A program made the translations under genes and the position numbers. This document shows, piece after piece, positions 42,646 to 54,185 of a stretch of DNA of 64,000 nucleotides. Under the pieces are notes generated by a model, which did not search any database, was not told the origin of the DNA, and was given only the letters and a program-made list of their open reading frames with translations. The stretch covers positions 87,719-151,718 of the forward strand of contig BDDD01001380.1 of assembly GCA_001972305.1 (NCBI GenBank), written 5' to 3'. How positions within the stretch are numbered: the stretch's first letter is position 1; each line of letters opens with the position of its first letter. The stretch is from Cephalotus follicularis (taxonomy: Eukaryota > Streptophyta > Magnoliopsida > Oxalidales > Cephalotaceae).

Positions 42646-45203
42646 TGTTGGAACGCGGGAAGGGTCCCGGTCGATTTTGGGTCTAGGATACAAGTGTGTA
42701 TAATTTTAATTTTTTAAAACACAAAGACTGCAAGTCAAGGTTCAGAATTACATCTTACTACCAAAATCTATGCGCCTAGGATCTCCGTTTAATATTCAAT
42801 CAAAAAAAACGAAAAGTCAAGCATACATCCACTTAACCGAAACCCATTCGGTAAACAACAAAAACATAATATTAGGAACCATACCAACATTGGCGGCTCC
42901 ATCACTTTGCCGCTACGCGCTTGCTGAAGCAACTGCCGGTTATCGACTCCACTACCGATTTCTGGCCAATCCATGAAAACTTCAACAAAGACACCAACGG
43001 ACTCCAAAAAATCCGCTCAACTCATTTCTAGAGGATACACACTGGGAAGCTCTCTGAAAGGCGGTGAACAGCGGCGGTGACCCATTGAGTTTGGACTCAG
43101 TGCGACTCGGTCAACACGTCATTGACCGGCGATGACATATGTGGACTTCAAACACCCAATAAAGCCACTGGTGGCCGAGACTCAGCGAGACTCAGCTTGG
43201 AACGTGGCTAACAGACGGCGGCGAGTAAACCCACCCGGCAAAAAAAGGATCTCCGTGACAACACACCACCACAACCAGCACCTACAAAGCACGACCGACA
43301 CAACCCAACGCAAGACTCACCGTGAATCGGCACGGAACACCGAGTCAAAGTGCAAAATGCACTGAGTCTCCAGGGTCAACTCAGATGAGCGAAACCGGCC
43401 GAAAACGCACCAGAAAACACCTAGTCTAAGGCCAAAATAGGTAGAGCCAACCATGGCTCCACCTACCAAGACCACCGATAGCGGAAGAGAAGGCCGGTAG
43501 TGAGTGTGACGCAAAACGCGTCACGGTTCAAAATAGAGAGAAGAAGAGAAATAGGGGATAGAAGAGAGAGGAGAGTACCGTGGATGTAAGCACAGTTCCT
43601 TTCTCGGCCACCAGCGCCGAAGGCGTCGTCTTCTCCGGCCAGAAGCGCGCACCAGGCGCCATCGTACGCGTAGCGTGCGTCTCCCCTATTTTGGCGTGTC
43701 CCCCGGTGCCAAAAGTAAAGAAAAGAAGACTTAATGAAGACCAAGTCAACTTTTGTTTTTCTCTTTATTATATATTAACATAATGCTTCTCTCTAGTTTT
43801 AATTATGTGCACCCCACACAAGGTATGTTAAACATACTCCCACTGTGGTTTTTCTTAATATATCAATTTGACAATACGGTGGTAAATTTAAATAAATAAA
43901 TAAACCACTAATGCCAAATTAATATATACTAGTTAAAACTAGATTTTTCGCCAAGCTAGCATGTGTGTAGCATGCATCGCTTTTCCAATAATCAGGTGGG
44001 ACTCGAAAGCCCAGTTTGAATCCAGTCCGACTATAAATTTTCCAGAACATCCCAGTAGTTATCGTACGACCACCCTGATAGTCCCCGACTATCAGAATGA
44101 CCCCGGTGTGAATCCCATCACCCCCCGGATCCGTAGAATCAACTATGTCTGTAAGTCGACATCCGGTTAAACCAGTACTTTATCTAGTCAACGACATATG
44201 TGTCATGTATCCTATGTCATACTTGGCTCTGACCGTGACCTATGGTTCAGAATAATGTCACCCCTAGGTAAATTCGCGATAACTATAAATTCACGTATGC
44301 ATTGAGACTTTCGGCAAACATCCCCGAAAACCTCGTTTCCAGTCTGCCTATACCTGATCAGGGTTTTAGAATCTCAACAAACATAAATAATATAGAGCCG
44401 ATCACCCTTCATACGGGTGTGACGATCCCTTATTGCGAACTCGCCCATACATCTCAATGAAGCTCCCACAAGGCCCAAAGACAACCCTTTTGCCAGCACG
44501 TGGCTAGTGCAGGGGAAGGCGGAAATCAAAGCCAAGCAGTCACAACACAATGCATGCCATCCGCTCAGGTCTAACGATACAACGTAGCTCCACGAATGGT
44601 CTAGTAGTCACCATAGACTATACACTACCGAGACTATAGAAATCCTATTGACATAGGTATGACTTTCCAAATAGGTTTCCTATAGTGGGTCTGTTCAGGC
44701 TCATGCTCCTTAGCACGAACCCCGCATAATGCTTTAGGATAAATCCAAATGGCAATGAGATAATCCATCCTCCACTAAACCCGTGAGCAAGCATAATACG
44801 GAAAGTCTTTACGGTTCATCTATTGCCCTAAGAAAGTGAACCTATGACTTGGAACGTTCTGTCAGAAGGGAGTAAGGATCTCATTCTCATAACCTCTCAG
44901 GTATGAGATCCAACCCCTCGAACGACAGGGCACTATATGTGTACTCGGATGACATGGTGATCACCCGATCCATTTAAGATGGTTTGGGATATACATATAG
45001 CGGGTTGCCATTATTGATTGAATATGCACTATTAAACATGAAAAGGAATTCATATTGTATAAATAGAGAGTGTAATATACACACATGCAGACGCTCTTCG
45101 GCTTAAAGAGATATCTCCAATCAAGGAGTGCATCTCATACATACATACATATATATTTATGCAGAGCCATCTCGTGGCATGAAGGGACACCCCTACTGTA
45201 ACA
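42646..45203 (-). mobile_element. Solo LTR of the element 6 family, TSD gctcg
   Basis: 2558 bp bounded by TGTTGG...TGTAACA with gctcg on both sides (42641-42645, 45204-45208). Read on the minus strand it matches the LTR at 59812-62303: start TGTTAC...GGGGTGTC, then ggttatgagaatgagatcc, ttccaagtcataggttcac, gatgaaccg(t/c)aaagactt, gcttgctc(a/c)cggg, and an end of the form gcgttccaACA. It carries class III motifs (43080-43390) where element 6's LTR has class I motifs. No coding sequence. Confidence 0.9.
43080..43390. repeat. Class III GACTCAGTG/CACTGAGTC motif cluster
   Basis: Copies: ttggactcagtgcgactcgg, gagactcagcgagactcagc, aagactcaccgtg, caccgagtcaaag, gcactgagtctcc and gtcaactcagatgag. 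Confidence 0.65.
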
Positions 45204-45570
45204 GCTCGCACATAGCAGAACAAGCAAAGCCCTGTTCAGTATGGGCTGGCTTCTTTGAAGTGGCAAGACAGCGGTTCCCCGACGAAGTCATCGAAGAACA
45301 AGCCTGAACAGACAGCTCCTTAGGGTACTCCTAGTCAAAGGAGTGATATGAGGTATGGAGTTTGCTTTCACTGCGTTCGTACAGGTCATCAAGTGAAAGA
45401 TTGTTGGGTAAAGAAAGGGTTGTGTTTGAAATGTGGAACATCTGGTCATTTCATGAAGGATTTTTTGGAGATTTCAACGGCAGTGCCTACGGGACCGGGG
45501 AGTAGTGGTGTTGATACAGCAGCTGGACCTTCACAGCGAGGACACAAGGGCAAAGGCATCATGAGAGGTA
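45204..45570 (+). pseudogene. Gag of the gag-only element, part 2 with zinc knuckles
   Basis: Continues from the insertion: a Ser/Lys-rich linker with stops, then CFHCVRTGHQVKDC (intact CCHC) and CLKCGTSGHFMKDF (last Cys is Phe), followed by a GPSQRGHKGKGIM tail as in element A (GPSQRRHTGKGIV). Where element A continues into protease, this copy changes to unrelated 3' sequence at about 45570, the deletion junction. Confidence 0.88.
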
Positions 45571-45910
45571 AGCCTTCACTTTTACTTTTAAGCTCACCTT
45601 TGTTACTGAATGCATCGGATTGTTATTGTCAAAGTGTCATGCATAGTCATTGTGAACGGACCATTATCGATCAGATAATGATCGTATGGAATGCTATCGA
45701 ATGGACAGACATCGCGTGGATGTTTAGAATGGACTGTGAATGAACGGATGGAACCCTTAACTACTTGTATATACGGGTATGGGTTCGTGACAGTTTCGCT
45801 GTCCGAATAAGGCAACATGAGATTGTGAGGAGAAAATGTGAGAGCGTTATTCTCTTTGTTCCAGTGCTGGTTTAAATTTTGAGGACAAAATTCCTTGAAG
45901 GAGGGGTGGA
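45571..45910 (+). other. 3' non-coding region and PPT of the gag-only element
   Basis: No domain until agtgctggtttaaattttga, which corresponds to the end of chromovirus polyproteins, then ggacaaaattccttgaagga and ggggtgga immediately before LTR 2. Confidence 0.7.
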
Positions 45911-48888
45911 TGTAACGCCCGGGATTTTTAGATAATGAAATGTTTTAATCCTCGATATAATTTCATGTGCAAAATGATTAGGAATGGGAGAATTCCCGAC
46001 TTTGATGATGTTTTCTCAAGTGTAATTTTGATTTTGGAAAGAGAGGATTGATAAGGAAAAGTTCAAGGTATGCTTTAAGTCAAAATGGCGCTGTATTGGG
46101 TCGAAAGTGTCGATGCCTAACCGTTTAAACGTGTGCCAAGAACAAAACGCACACAAGCGTCGATGCCAAAGAAAAGCGACGCCAAAGAAAAGCGTAGATA
46201 CCATTGCATGAAATGGTTAAAGCGTCGACACTGCATGCAAATCGGTGACGCTTTGTATGCCGGTAAGTGTATAATACGTGTCGTTCGACACTGCAAGATG
46301 GCGTTAATATGCATGGACTGAGGCAAGCTCAAAAGGAAACGTGGCAAGGACACAAAAATGTGTCCTCAGCCATTTGCATGCCAGGGGGATGTGTCTTCAT
46401 CACCTGCTATCTGCAAAAAAATGAAAGGAAAGAACACAAACATGGAAGGGAGAGAAAACACCTGTGGGGGCATACATAGCCGAAATGGGAAGAAAGAGAG
46501 TGAGTTCCTCCAGCATAAAAACACTTCCCTCTTCATCTCTTATTCAACTAATCACCTAAGGAAGACAAAGAAAAAGAAGACAGTGAGTTGAAGGAAAAAA
46601 GAGGAAAAAGGAATAAAGCCAAACCTCCATTATTCGCCAGTTGGAGCTTTGGAGTTAAAGTTGTAGCAGCTGGCCAAAGGTTGGAGCTACTGTGGTTGGA
46701 CTTTGGGACTCAAAGAGGTGGAATTTCAAGTTCCTAACTTGGAACTAAAGGTAGGGGAAGTATGCTTGTATATTCAAGTTCAATGTTGATGTTTGTTCAA
46801 TGGTGATATGCATTGAGTTGCATGATTGTTTGAACTAATTTCTGATCACTGATTTGATACTTTGATATGCTGAATATGAAACCCGTTATTGCATGTCAAT
46901 TTCTGGAAGTAGGTTAAACTGGTTGCATGTTTTTGGAGCTTGAACTTTACTGGTTTACTGAACAAAAGAAATAGCAGTTTCTATACTTGTATGCATGTTT
47001 GAATGTTGTTTTGGGATGGTTTAAGACAACTGGATTGTTATTATGAACACCCTGATGTGTAATCCGATTATGCACGTGTTCCTTAAGTGGTTATTTGGAC
47101 TGGAATTGCATGAATACTGGATTGTAGTGATTGGTTTTGGTACTGATGCGAGGAAGAAGATGAACTGGTCATGTAACCGTCGAAGCTCTGGTATAAGCGT
47201 CGATGCTTTGGACTGTAGTATTGTTACTGAATGCGTGATAACCGACGACACCTTGATTATTCTGCATGAACAACCCGTTGATGCTTAAGGTTCCTACCTT
47301 AAAGCGTCGACGCCTGAAGTTAAGCACTGGCGCTTAGGTCCATTACCTTAAGCATCGACGCGCAGGTTTGGACATCGACGCTTTTGCAACTGAGCTGAAT
47401 GCTGACGCTTAGTGGGAAACATCGACGCTTAGAGGATTAAGCGTCGACGCCCAGGGGATAAGCGTCGTCGCTTATTTCCCCTGCTTTGGACTATATAGCT
47501 CGAATTGATTGGTGGACTCTGGAACGATCCTAGAAGCGACTCTAGGCAAGTTAGAGCATATGTTTGCATTGCATTTGGACTGTTAAATTGATTGTTATTG
47601 ATTTCTAAAATTGTTTCATAATTTTAGAAATACCTGAATGATTTAAGTAAATCATTATTTTGTACAAAAATGTATATTTGATTAAATGTATATTTTTGAA
47701 ATGACTGGGAAGGATTTCCAAAGGATTGAGAACCGTCTACAAGGATTGGTATACATTTAAATATGTATTGTTTTCAAGTATTTTATGATACACTAAAAAT
47801 TACTTGAAAAGGATTTGGAAATGAACTGTAATATATTGAACAAATATATTTTGATCAAGTAATTATTTTATAAATTGCTTGGACTGGACTGCTGCTGTAC
47901 TGTGTTTGCACTATGATTATGTTGTAAGTGTACTGTTACAGCGACTATGATTGTGATGTGAGTGTACTGTTACTTTGACTGTGATTGAGTGTTACCGCTA
48001 GTGAAGTAGTGTTGGTACTTAGCCGTTGTGCTAGTATTGTGAGTGTTGCCGTTAGCGGGGTAGTGTTGGTACTTGCCGTCATGCTTGTATCGTTACTGTG
48101 TTCCGAGTGTTGTTATTCACCTCCGTGCCAGTAACGGGGACAATTGTTTGTACTGAGTGTGTTGATTGTCTGCTATGACATGCCTGACTATACTGGAGTG
48201 TTGTCCGCTGTGACGTACTGTTGACTGTGACTGGTTCTTTGAGGACATGTCTGCCTGCATCAAGCATATATATATATATATACTGTTATATACTGTACTG
48301 CATCATGGTGCATTCATCACATGACATGCATTAATGTTGATCTCGAATTACACTTATACTTAGTCGAGTGAGGACAAAGGCTAACCCCCTAGTTTTCAGA
48401 TTGATGCAGTGGGACCGAGATGGCCATGCTTGAAGGAAGATGTTTTGTATTAATGTGTCTGAGGGATTTGTAATAATGGAACAATGTTTATTGTACTTGT
48501 TGGATAACTGGGTTTGTTTTAATGGTTAATGCATGTACTGGATTCCTGGAGAAGTAATGATGGTTTAATTTATGTTGACCACATTAATGTTGGATAATGT
48601 TATTGTACTGATGGTTTAAGTGTTTAACATTACTTATGGATATACTTTATTCATGCTCCATTTTGTGGGCAGTTAACGATGAATGCTGTAATTTGATTAT
48701 GTGTTGGGTAACATGTAGTTTGGGATGCATGTTACGTGGTTTTCGGTTTATGTTTATATGCTTCCGCAAATGTTTTAACTGTTATAGAAAATTTTAAATT
48801 TCCCGTGTCTTTGCATAAGCTAAATATCTATGTTTATTGCCGCGACCTTGTGTCATCATGAAAAACGGGGTGTGACAACTCTAGTCTA

Positions 48889-49038
48889 GAGCATGCCAGA
48901 CCACGAGTCTCCCGAGCATGGCAAACCACGAGTCTCCAGAGCATGTCAGACCACGAGTCTCTAGAGCATGCCAGACCATGAGTCTCTAGAGTATGCCAGA
49001 CCATGAGTCTCCCGAGCATGCTAGACCATGATTCTACT
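48889..49038. repeat. Minisatellite, 25 bp x 6
   Basis: Six contiguous units of exactly 25 bp, consensus starting gagcatgccagaccacgagt and ending ctccc or ctcta. Units differ by 1-5 substitutions, mostly C-to-T. Within the LTR of element 4. Confidence 0.95.
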
Positions 49039-49164
49039 GAGAAGACCAGCTCTTCCAGGAGTAGAAAAGACTAACGACCAATTGTATGGCACCTAAAGAG
49101 TGCAGAGCAGACCAATTCCTCTGCTTGATGAACATAGGAACTCGATAGTAATAAGTCCTATAGC

Positions 49165-49352
49165 AGGTGAACTTAAGAGTGAAATCCACATAGATACAGT
49201 CCCTTAGCAGGTGATACCAAACGGGGTGAATTTCGTCGGAGCAGGCGAACCTAAGGGTGAATTCCGCCAGAGCAGGTGAACCTAAGGGTGAATTCTGCAT
49301 GGCAGGTGAACCTAAAGGTGAATTTTGCATGGCAGGTGAATCCAGAGGTGAA
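49165..49352. repeat. Minisatellite, 30-34 bp, about 6 units
   Basis: Units start aggtgaacctaagggtgaat, followed by tc(c/t)gc(c/a).. and ending gc. The first two units are longer and more diverged, the fourth and fifth nearly identical. Confidence 0.85.
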
Positions 49353-49580
49353 CCTCCATAGAAACCTAACCACCATAGGAGATAGAATTACTCCTCTTCC
49401 CTTTTATGCTTAGAGCGATATGGTCTTCATTACTGTATATAGAAGTTAAGTTGAATGATATGTGTTTACAATGGTTGCTATGGACTGTGATTATGGTATA
49501 CACGCATCTTCTCTATTTATATGGTACATTCCCCTGCATATGCATTTCTACATGTAGTAGCCTACACAACTATAGGTTGC

Positions 49581-49602
49581 TGACCCATTCTTGAATGGGT
49601 CA
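49581..49602. repeat. Conserved LTR palindrome, 10-bp arms
   Basis: tgacccattc tt gaatgggtca, followed by ggttcaggtctagg. Same arms as in the solo LTR at 7720-7754. Confidence 0.8.
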
Positions 49603-50078
49603 GGTTCAGGTCTAGGAACAGGTTCTAGTATATATGGAGCACCTTAGCAACCCAAGGGATAAAAGGCAGTGTAAGCACTCCTCGACAACGCGGTTCTACG
49701 GACCAAGAATGCAAGTAAGAATTATGTAATAATTAATTTGACCTGTAGGATTGTGGCAGAGCTTTTATGGGAAATGTGTATATTTGGGTCTATCCACATA
49801 ATTTTTATTTAACGGTTAATTCCTTATATGGAAATTTTGAATTATAGTTTTTAATTTATGGCGATTGAAATGATGGAATAATACTCATATATGTACGGTG
49901 TGCCATGTGTCGGGCCGTGGGGCCCATCCCACTGTTCAGGGTGTGACAATTTGTGGTATCAGAGCTACACTATGCTGGATATGCCAGGATAGGGTCCTTG
50001 GAAAGTGGAGTGTTAAGGATAAAGTTACGAATATTATATGTAGATATTGACCCATACCTTTTATACAATCAGAAAAGT

Positions 50079-51020
50079 ATGGAAGGACGTCAAAGTAGAA
50101 CTGCACGAGGAGCGAGAATCGGGCCGTCGACTAGAAGCACCCGAGCAAATAGAGATGGCTTATGCAGTTAGAGAAGATTTTCTGAGTCATGGAATGCTCA
50201 GATTCATAGAAAGTAATTTTCACAACAAATATGTTACAGGGTGAAGCGGAGCATTGGTGGAGGATGATTGAATCCTCGTGGGAAGCATCCGGAGTGGCAT
50301 ATTCTTGGGATATGTTTGATTAAAGTTCAATGGAAGGTTCTATCTCGAAGCTGAAACTGATAAGAGAGAGGCCGAATTCCTAGGCCTAACCCAAGGAGAT
50401 ATGTCTGTGGCCCAATATGAGGCCAAGTTTATCGAGTTATCAAGGATAGCCCCGTAAATGGTTAACACTGAAATGAGGAAGGCTAAGAAGTTCCTTGGAG
50501 GGCTTCGTCCCAAAATTAAGGAGAATCTAGTACCCTTGCATTTGAGATCCTTCTTCGATCTATCTAACAGGGCTCGAGAGGTTCAAGCAATGACTCAAGA
50601 GATGCAGAACTTGAGAATCCAAGCAGGCAGCTGGAGACCTATTCCTTCCGGTGGATATTCTAGAAGAAGTTCTGGGAGTAGCAATAAATCCCAAAAGTCT
50701 GGATATGGTAGCAATCTGAGGGATGGTGGATCTCCTCATAGTGTTGGTAGCCCAACAAGTCCCTCAACATTTGGAGGACATTCTCGACGACCACAACAGA
50801 GGAGACATGGTCATAATTCACGACGAAGACAACAGAGAAGGATGACATCGCATGAAGGTTCTTCTAGACCTGGTGATAGCGGTCAGGATTTTATTGAACC
50901 TTGTATACATTATGGCCACACTAACCATGTCTCAGATGATTGTTCGTGAAATAATGGTAGGTGCATGAATTGTGGAGCTATGGATCATTTGGCTGCCGAA
51001 TGCCCCCATAATAGATACGG
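50079..51020 (+). pseudogene. Element 4 gag and zinc knuckles
   Basis: Starts MEGRQSRTARGARIG, then shifts frame repeatedly. Recognisable: GEAEHWWRMIESSWEASGVA, TQGDMSVAQYEAKFIELSRI, AKKFLGGLRPKIKENLVPLH, LSNRAREVQAMTQEMQNLRI. A Ser/Gly/Arg-rich linker (50640-50880) follows, then CIHYGHTNHVSDDC, in which the second Cys is Tyr, a stop, and CMNCGAMDHLAAECP, an intact CCHC. The gag differs clearly from that of A and the gag-only element, so this is another chromovirus family. Confidence 0.85.
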
Positions 51021-51516
51021 TCCAGGAGATCAAACAGGGCAAGGTTTGACCCGATCGCAAGGAAGTTTTCAGCAAGGTCGTCTTACCACAAGCTCACGAA
51101 GAGATCATGGAATGCAGCCGATGGGATCAGCACCTACTGTGTAGGGTAGAGTGTACGCAATGGATCAGAGGGACGTAGCGGGATCAGCCTCAGTGATTAG
51201 AGGAATGGTATATATATCTCAGCATTTGGCACAAACCCTCATTGATTCAGGTTCATCCCATTTGTATATTGCATCACATTTCATGTGTCACATGGATGTG
51301 GAGCCAGAGCCTTTACCCTTTGTGATAGAGGTCAGCACGCCAGTAGGGGAGTCTGTTAACTCAGAATGGGTGTGTAGGTCTTGTGCCATCGAGATTTCCG
51401 ACCATATTCTTCCAGTAGATCTTATAGTGTTGCCGATGGGTGATCTTGATGTAATCCATGGAATGGATTGGTTTTCGGCACACTATGTATGTATGGATTG
51501 TAACAGTTGGTCGTAA
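51021..51516 (+). pseudogene. Element 4 protease
   Basis: After a Gln-rich linker and a stop at about 51142, GRVYAMDQRDVAGSASVIRG leads into the retropepsin: ISQHLAQTLIDSGSSHLYIA with D-S-G-S (usual D-S-G-A), then VEPEPLPFVIEVSTPVGESV, ISDHILPVDLIVLPMGDLDV and IHGMDWFSAHYVCMDCNS. A frame break follows. Confidence 0.88.
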
Positions 51517-52440
51517 CCTTCCATATGCCAAGCCAGTCTCCGTTCCAGTTTATTGGAACCTTAAAGCATCAGTCAGCTCGGATGATATCCTCTATTCAGG
51601 CTAACAAGCTTTTAAGCAAGGTTGTGAAGCTTGCCTGGCACATGTTACAGGGGTAGCATATGGGTGCCAACATTAGAAGATGTCCGATTGTTTGTGAGTA
51701 ACCGGACGTATTTCCGAAAGAGGTAACATCCTTGCCTCCTGAGAGAGAGGTGGAGTTTGCCATAGACCTCTTACCAGGGACATCACCCATATCGAGAGCT
51801 CCTTATCGGATGGCCCCTCCTGAATTAAAGGAATTGAAAGTACAATTACAGGAGTTACTTGATACAGGTTTCATTAGACTGAGCGTGTCTCCATGGGGAG
51901 CACCGGTCTTATTTGTCAAGAAAAAAGATGGGTCATTACGAACGTGCATTGATTATCGGTAGCTCAATAAGGTCACTGTTAAGAAAGTATCCACTGCCGC
52001 ATATTGATAAATTATTTAATCAACTGAAGGGATCTTAAGTATTTTCTAAATTGGATTTAAGATCGGGATATCATCATCTCAGAGTTAAAGCATAATACAT
52101 ACCAAAGAGAGCATTCAGATCACGATATGGACATTATGAATTCGTGGTAATGCCCCTGTCGCATTTATGAGTTTGATGAATCAGATCTTCAATCCATATC
52201 TTGACCAATTTGTGGTGGTCTTCATTGACGATATCCTGGTATATTCTTAGTCTATGGAGGAACATGGAAGACATCTGCACTTGGCATTGCAAACTCTCAG
52301 AAACCATCGGTTATATGCCAAGTTTAGTAAATGGGAATTCTGGTTATCAGAGGTAACTTTTCTTGGACATGTTATATCCATTACCAGATTATCAGTAGAT
52401 CCATCCAAGATAGAAGCAGTAAAGGACTAGAAACAACCAA
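51517..52440 (+). pseudogene. Element 4 reverse transcriptase
   Basis: The open piece at 51732-51962 has [60 protein letters not shown] and [10 protein letters not shown], then a TAG. Further traces: FSKLDLRSGYHHLRVKA (52045-52090), [23 protein letters not shown] with the catalytic [22 protein letters not shown] and [13 protein letters not shown]. Several stops. Confidence 0.88.
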
Positions 52441-52739
52441 TGAATGTGACGGAAGTTCAAAGCTTTCTAGGCTTGGCAGGAATTACAGTTGTTTTGCTGA
52501 AGGGTTTTCAGGGATAGCTATACCTATGACTCGATTGACGCAGAAGAATATAGCGTTTATTTTGGATGATGATTATGAATGGAGTTTCCAAGAGTTGAAA
52601 CATCGTTTGATTTCTGCGCCAATCTTGGCCTTGCCAGAAGGCAAAGAAGGTTTTGTGATCTACAATGATGCATCGGGCAATGGCTTGGGGTGTGTCCTGA
52701 TACAGAATGGAAGGGTGATCGCTTACGCCTCAAGGAAAT
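52441..52739 (+). pseudogene. Element 4 RT thumb and RNase H start, cut by insertion
   Basis: [40 protein letters not shown] and IYNDASGNGLGCVLIQNGRV, then IAYASRKL, where the sequence stops at 52739 and turns into the LTR of element 5 (TGTCACACCCCG). Confidence 0.9.
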
Positions 52740-54019
52740 TGTCACACCCCGTTTATATTTAACACATGGTTATCATTTAATCCAGTATATACCAAATTAA
52801 ATAATTTAAAACTTCTGCGGAAGCATTCATTCATACCGGATTATTCAGAAATAGCATACACACGCAGCCCATACTACATGTTTAAGCTTAATACAGTACA
52901 AGTTATATATTACATATTGTAAATGTAAATATAACAACATGGCATGACTTAATTCAAATTACAACCTTCAGTAAAAGCCTCCAAGTGTAACTTCACCAGT
53001 ACGTCTCCACTTCACTTCGTTAATATGAAATTGTAGGTATTAGTCTTTGTCCTCACTCGGCTAAGTAGGAAATATGCATGGAAATGAATATATAAATGTA
53101 ATCATGAATGACAGTTTATATTTTTAAAATTATATATATATATATATGCCAATAAATATAAGCAACCATGCCAAGTGGCTACAAATAGTCAATCATCAGA
53201 GATACCACAAAGGGTACAAACAATCAAAATGTCCGAAGACCAGTAGTGGGTGTCAAACGTCGCTACCTCCTAGCACCAACGATGCACCACCTAACTACCA
53301 CCATGCACTCCGATGATGATAGAAAACGTAAACAGTATTGCCGGCACTTGACGGTCAATTAACAGTCACGATCTGCATTGCAGATAAATTTGGTGTATAA
53401 GCTCTAGCCAACTCCTGGCACCTAGGTTCACCGTCGTAGTCAGTGATACACTCATATCACTAGACCATTGGAACTATCAAACAAAAACAGTACAGTACAG
53501 TAGTATTACATATATAATGTAATATAAAAGTAATCTCATTTTAAAGAGAAATCAGTGAAACAGTTCAGTAATTCTCATTTTTGAGAAAACAGTGACAGTA
53601 CAGTAACAATGTTTCTCATTTGAGGAAAAGAGTACGGTAATAACAGTGGGTTCTCATATAGAGAAAACAGTACGGTAATAACAATGATTCTCATTTGAGA
53701 AAACAGTACAGTAAAATCATTTTGCTGTGTATATAGCACTAAGTTGTTAAAATCCTTGAAATTCTTTGAAACAGTTGTATTTATGAAATACTTTGATAGA
53801 TATAAAATATCTATAACAGTAGGCGATATGCAGTTGCAACAGTTCATTACTAGTTCAAGGATCAAAGAGTACAATCAATTCAATTGATGTGAACCAATAG
53901 TAATTGCAATAAACATTCAAATCCTGTACTTTGATTACACAGAGCAGAGGTTGATTGTGGAAATCATCCCCTGTGGAAGTTTGTGTAATCACACGAAATT
54001 AACCTAAACAATTCACTTA

Positions 54020-54185
54020 AGCGTCGACAGTTCTATACAAAGCATCGACGGTCACTTCCAAAGCGTCGACAGTTCACTCTTTAAGTGTCGCCATAATTCA
54101 CGCTTTAAGCGTCGACAATTTCCTTTAAGCGTCAACCTTTTACTCTTAAGCGTCGATGATCCTACGGTAAGCGTCGACAGTTTAT
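54020..54185. repeat. Class I array, element 5 LTR, internal position
   Basis: aagcgtcgacagttc, aagcatcgacggtc, aagcgtcgacagttc, aagtgtcgccat, aagcgtcgacaattt, aagcgtcaacc, aagcgtcgatgatcc and aagcgtcgacagttt. The right halves (acagtt) look like class II, so these are hybrids of the two motif types. Confidence 0.9.

Larger units (their letters stand above)
38617..48877 (+). mobile_element. Tekay-like gag-only element (TR-GAG type), TSD actct
   Basis: LTR 1 is 38617-41733 (3117 bp) and LTR 2 is 45911-48877 (2967 bp). Both begin TGTAAC(A/G)CCCGGGATTTTTA and end AAAAACGGGGTGTGACA, flanked by actct (38612-38616, 48878-48882). PBS acgcggtatcagagc follows LTR 1 and PPT ggaggggtgga precedes LTR 2. 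The interior, apart from the nested solo LTR, holds only gag with zinc knuckles and about 340 bp of 3' non-coding sequence ending tttgaggacaaaattcc. Protease, RT, RNase H and integrase are absent, so it must have moved with enzymes from a related element such as A. Confidence 0.93.
48883..49948 (+). mobile_element. 5' LTR of element 4, second part
   Basis: Resumes after TSD actct, contains two minisatellites (48889-49038, 49165-49352) and a hairpin at 49581-49602, and ends ccactgttcagggtgtgaca at 49948. The block at 49575-49620 and 49740-49760 resembles 7712-7770 and 7945-7970 of the 4.1-kb solo LTR. Confidence 0.8.
37821..52739 (+). mobile_element. Gypsy element 4 (chromovirus-like), twice interrupted
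   Basis: The 5' LTR is split by the gag-only element (38617-48877, TSD actct) and ends gttcagggtgtgaca at 49948. PBS tgtggtatcagagct follows. Gag, zinc knuckles, protease, RT and half of RNase H run to 52739, where minus-strand element 5 is inserted. The rest lies beyond or is lost. The sequences on both sides of the first insertion join in LTR context. The LTR start at 37821 is my best guess. Confidence 0.75.

Noticed and set aside
48834..49019. Repeat-containing small protein on the minus strand
   Set aside because: It is the 25-bp minisatellite read in one frame; 25 is not a multiple of three, so frames rotate and no conserved repeat protein results.
48889..49352. CRISPR-like array
   Set aside because: Units are contiguous with no unique spacers, and the context is a plant LTR.
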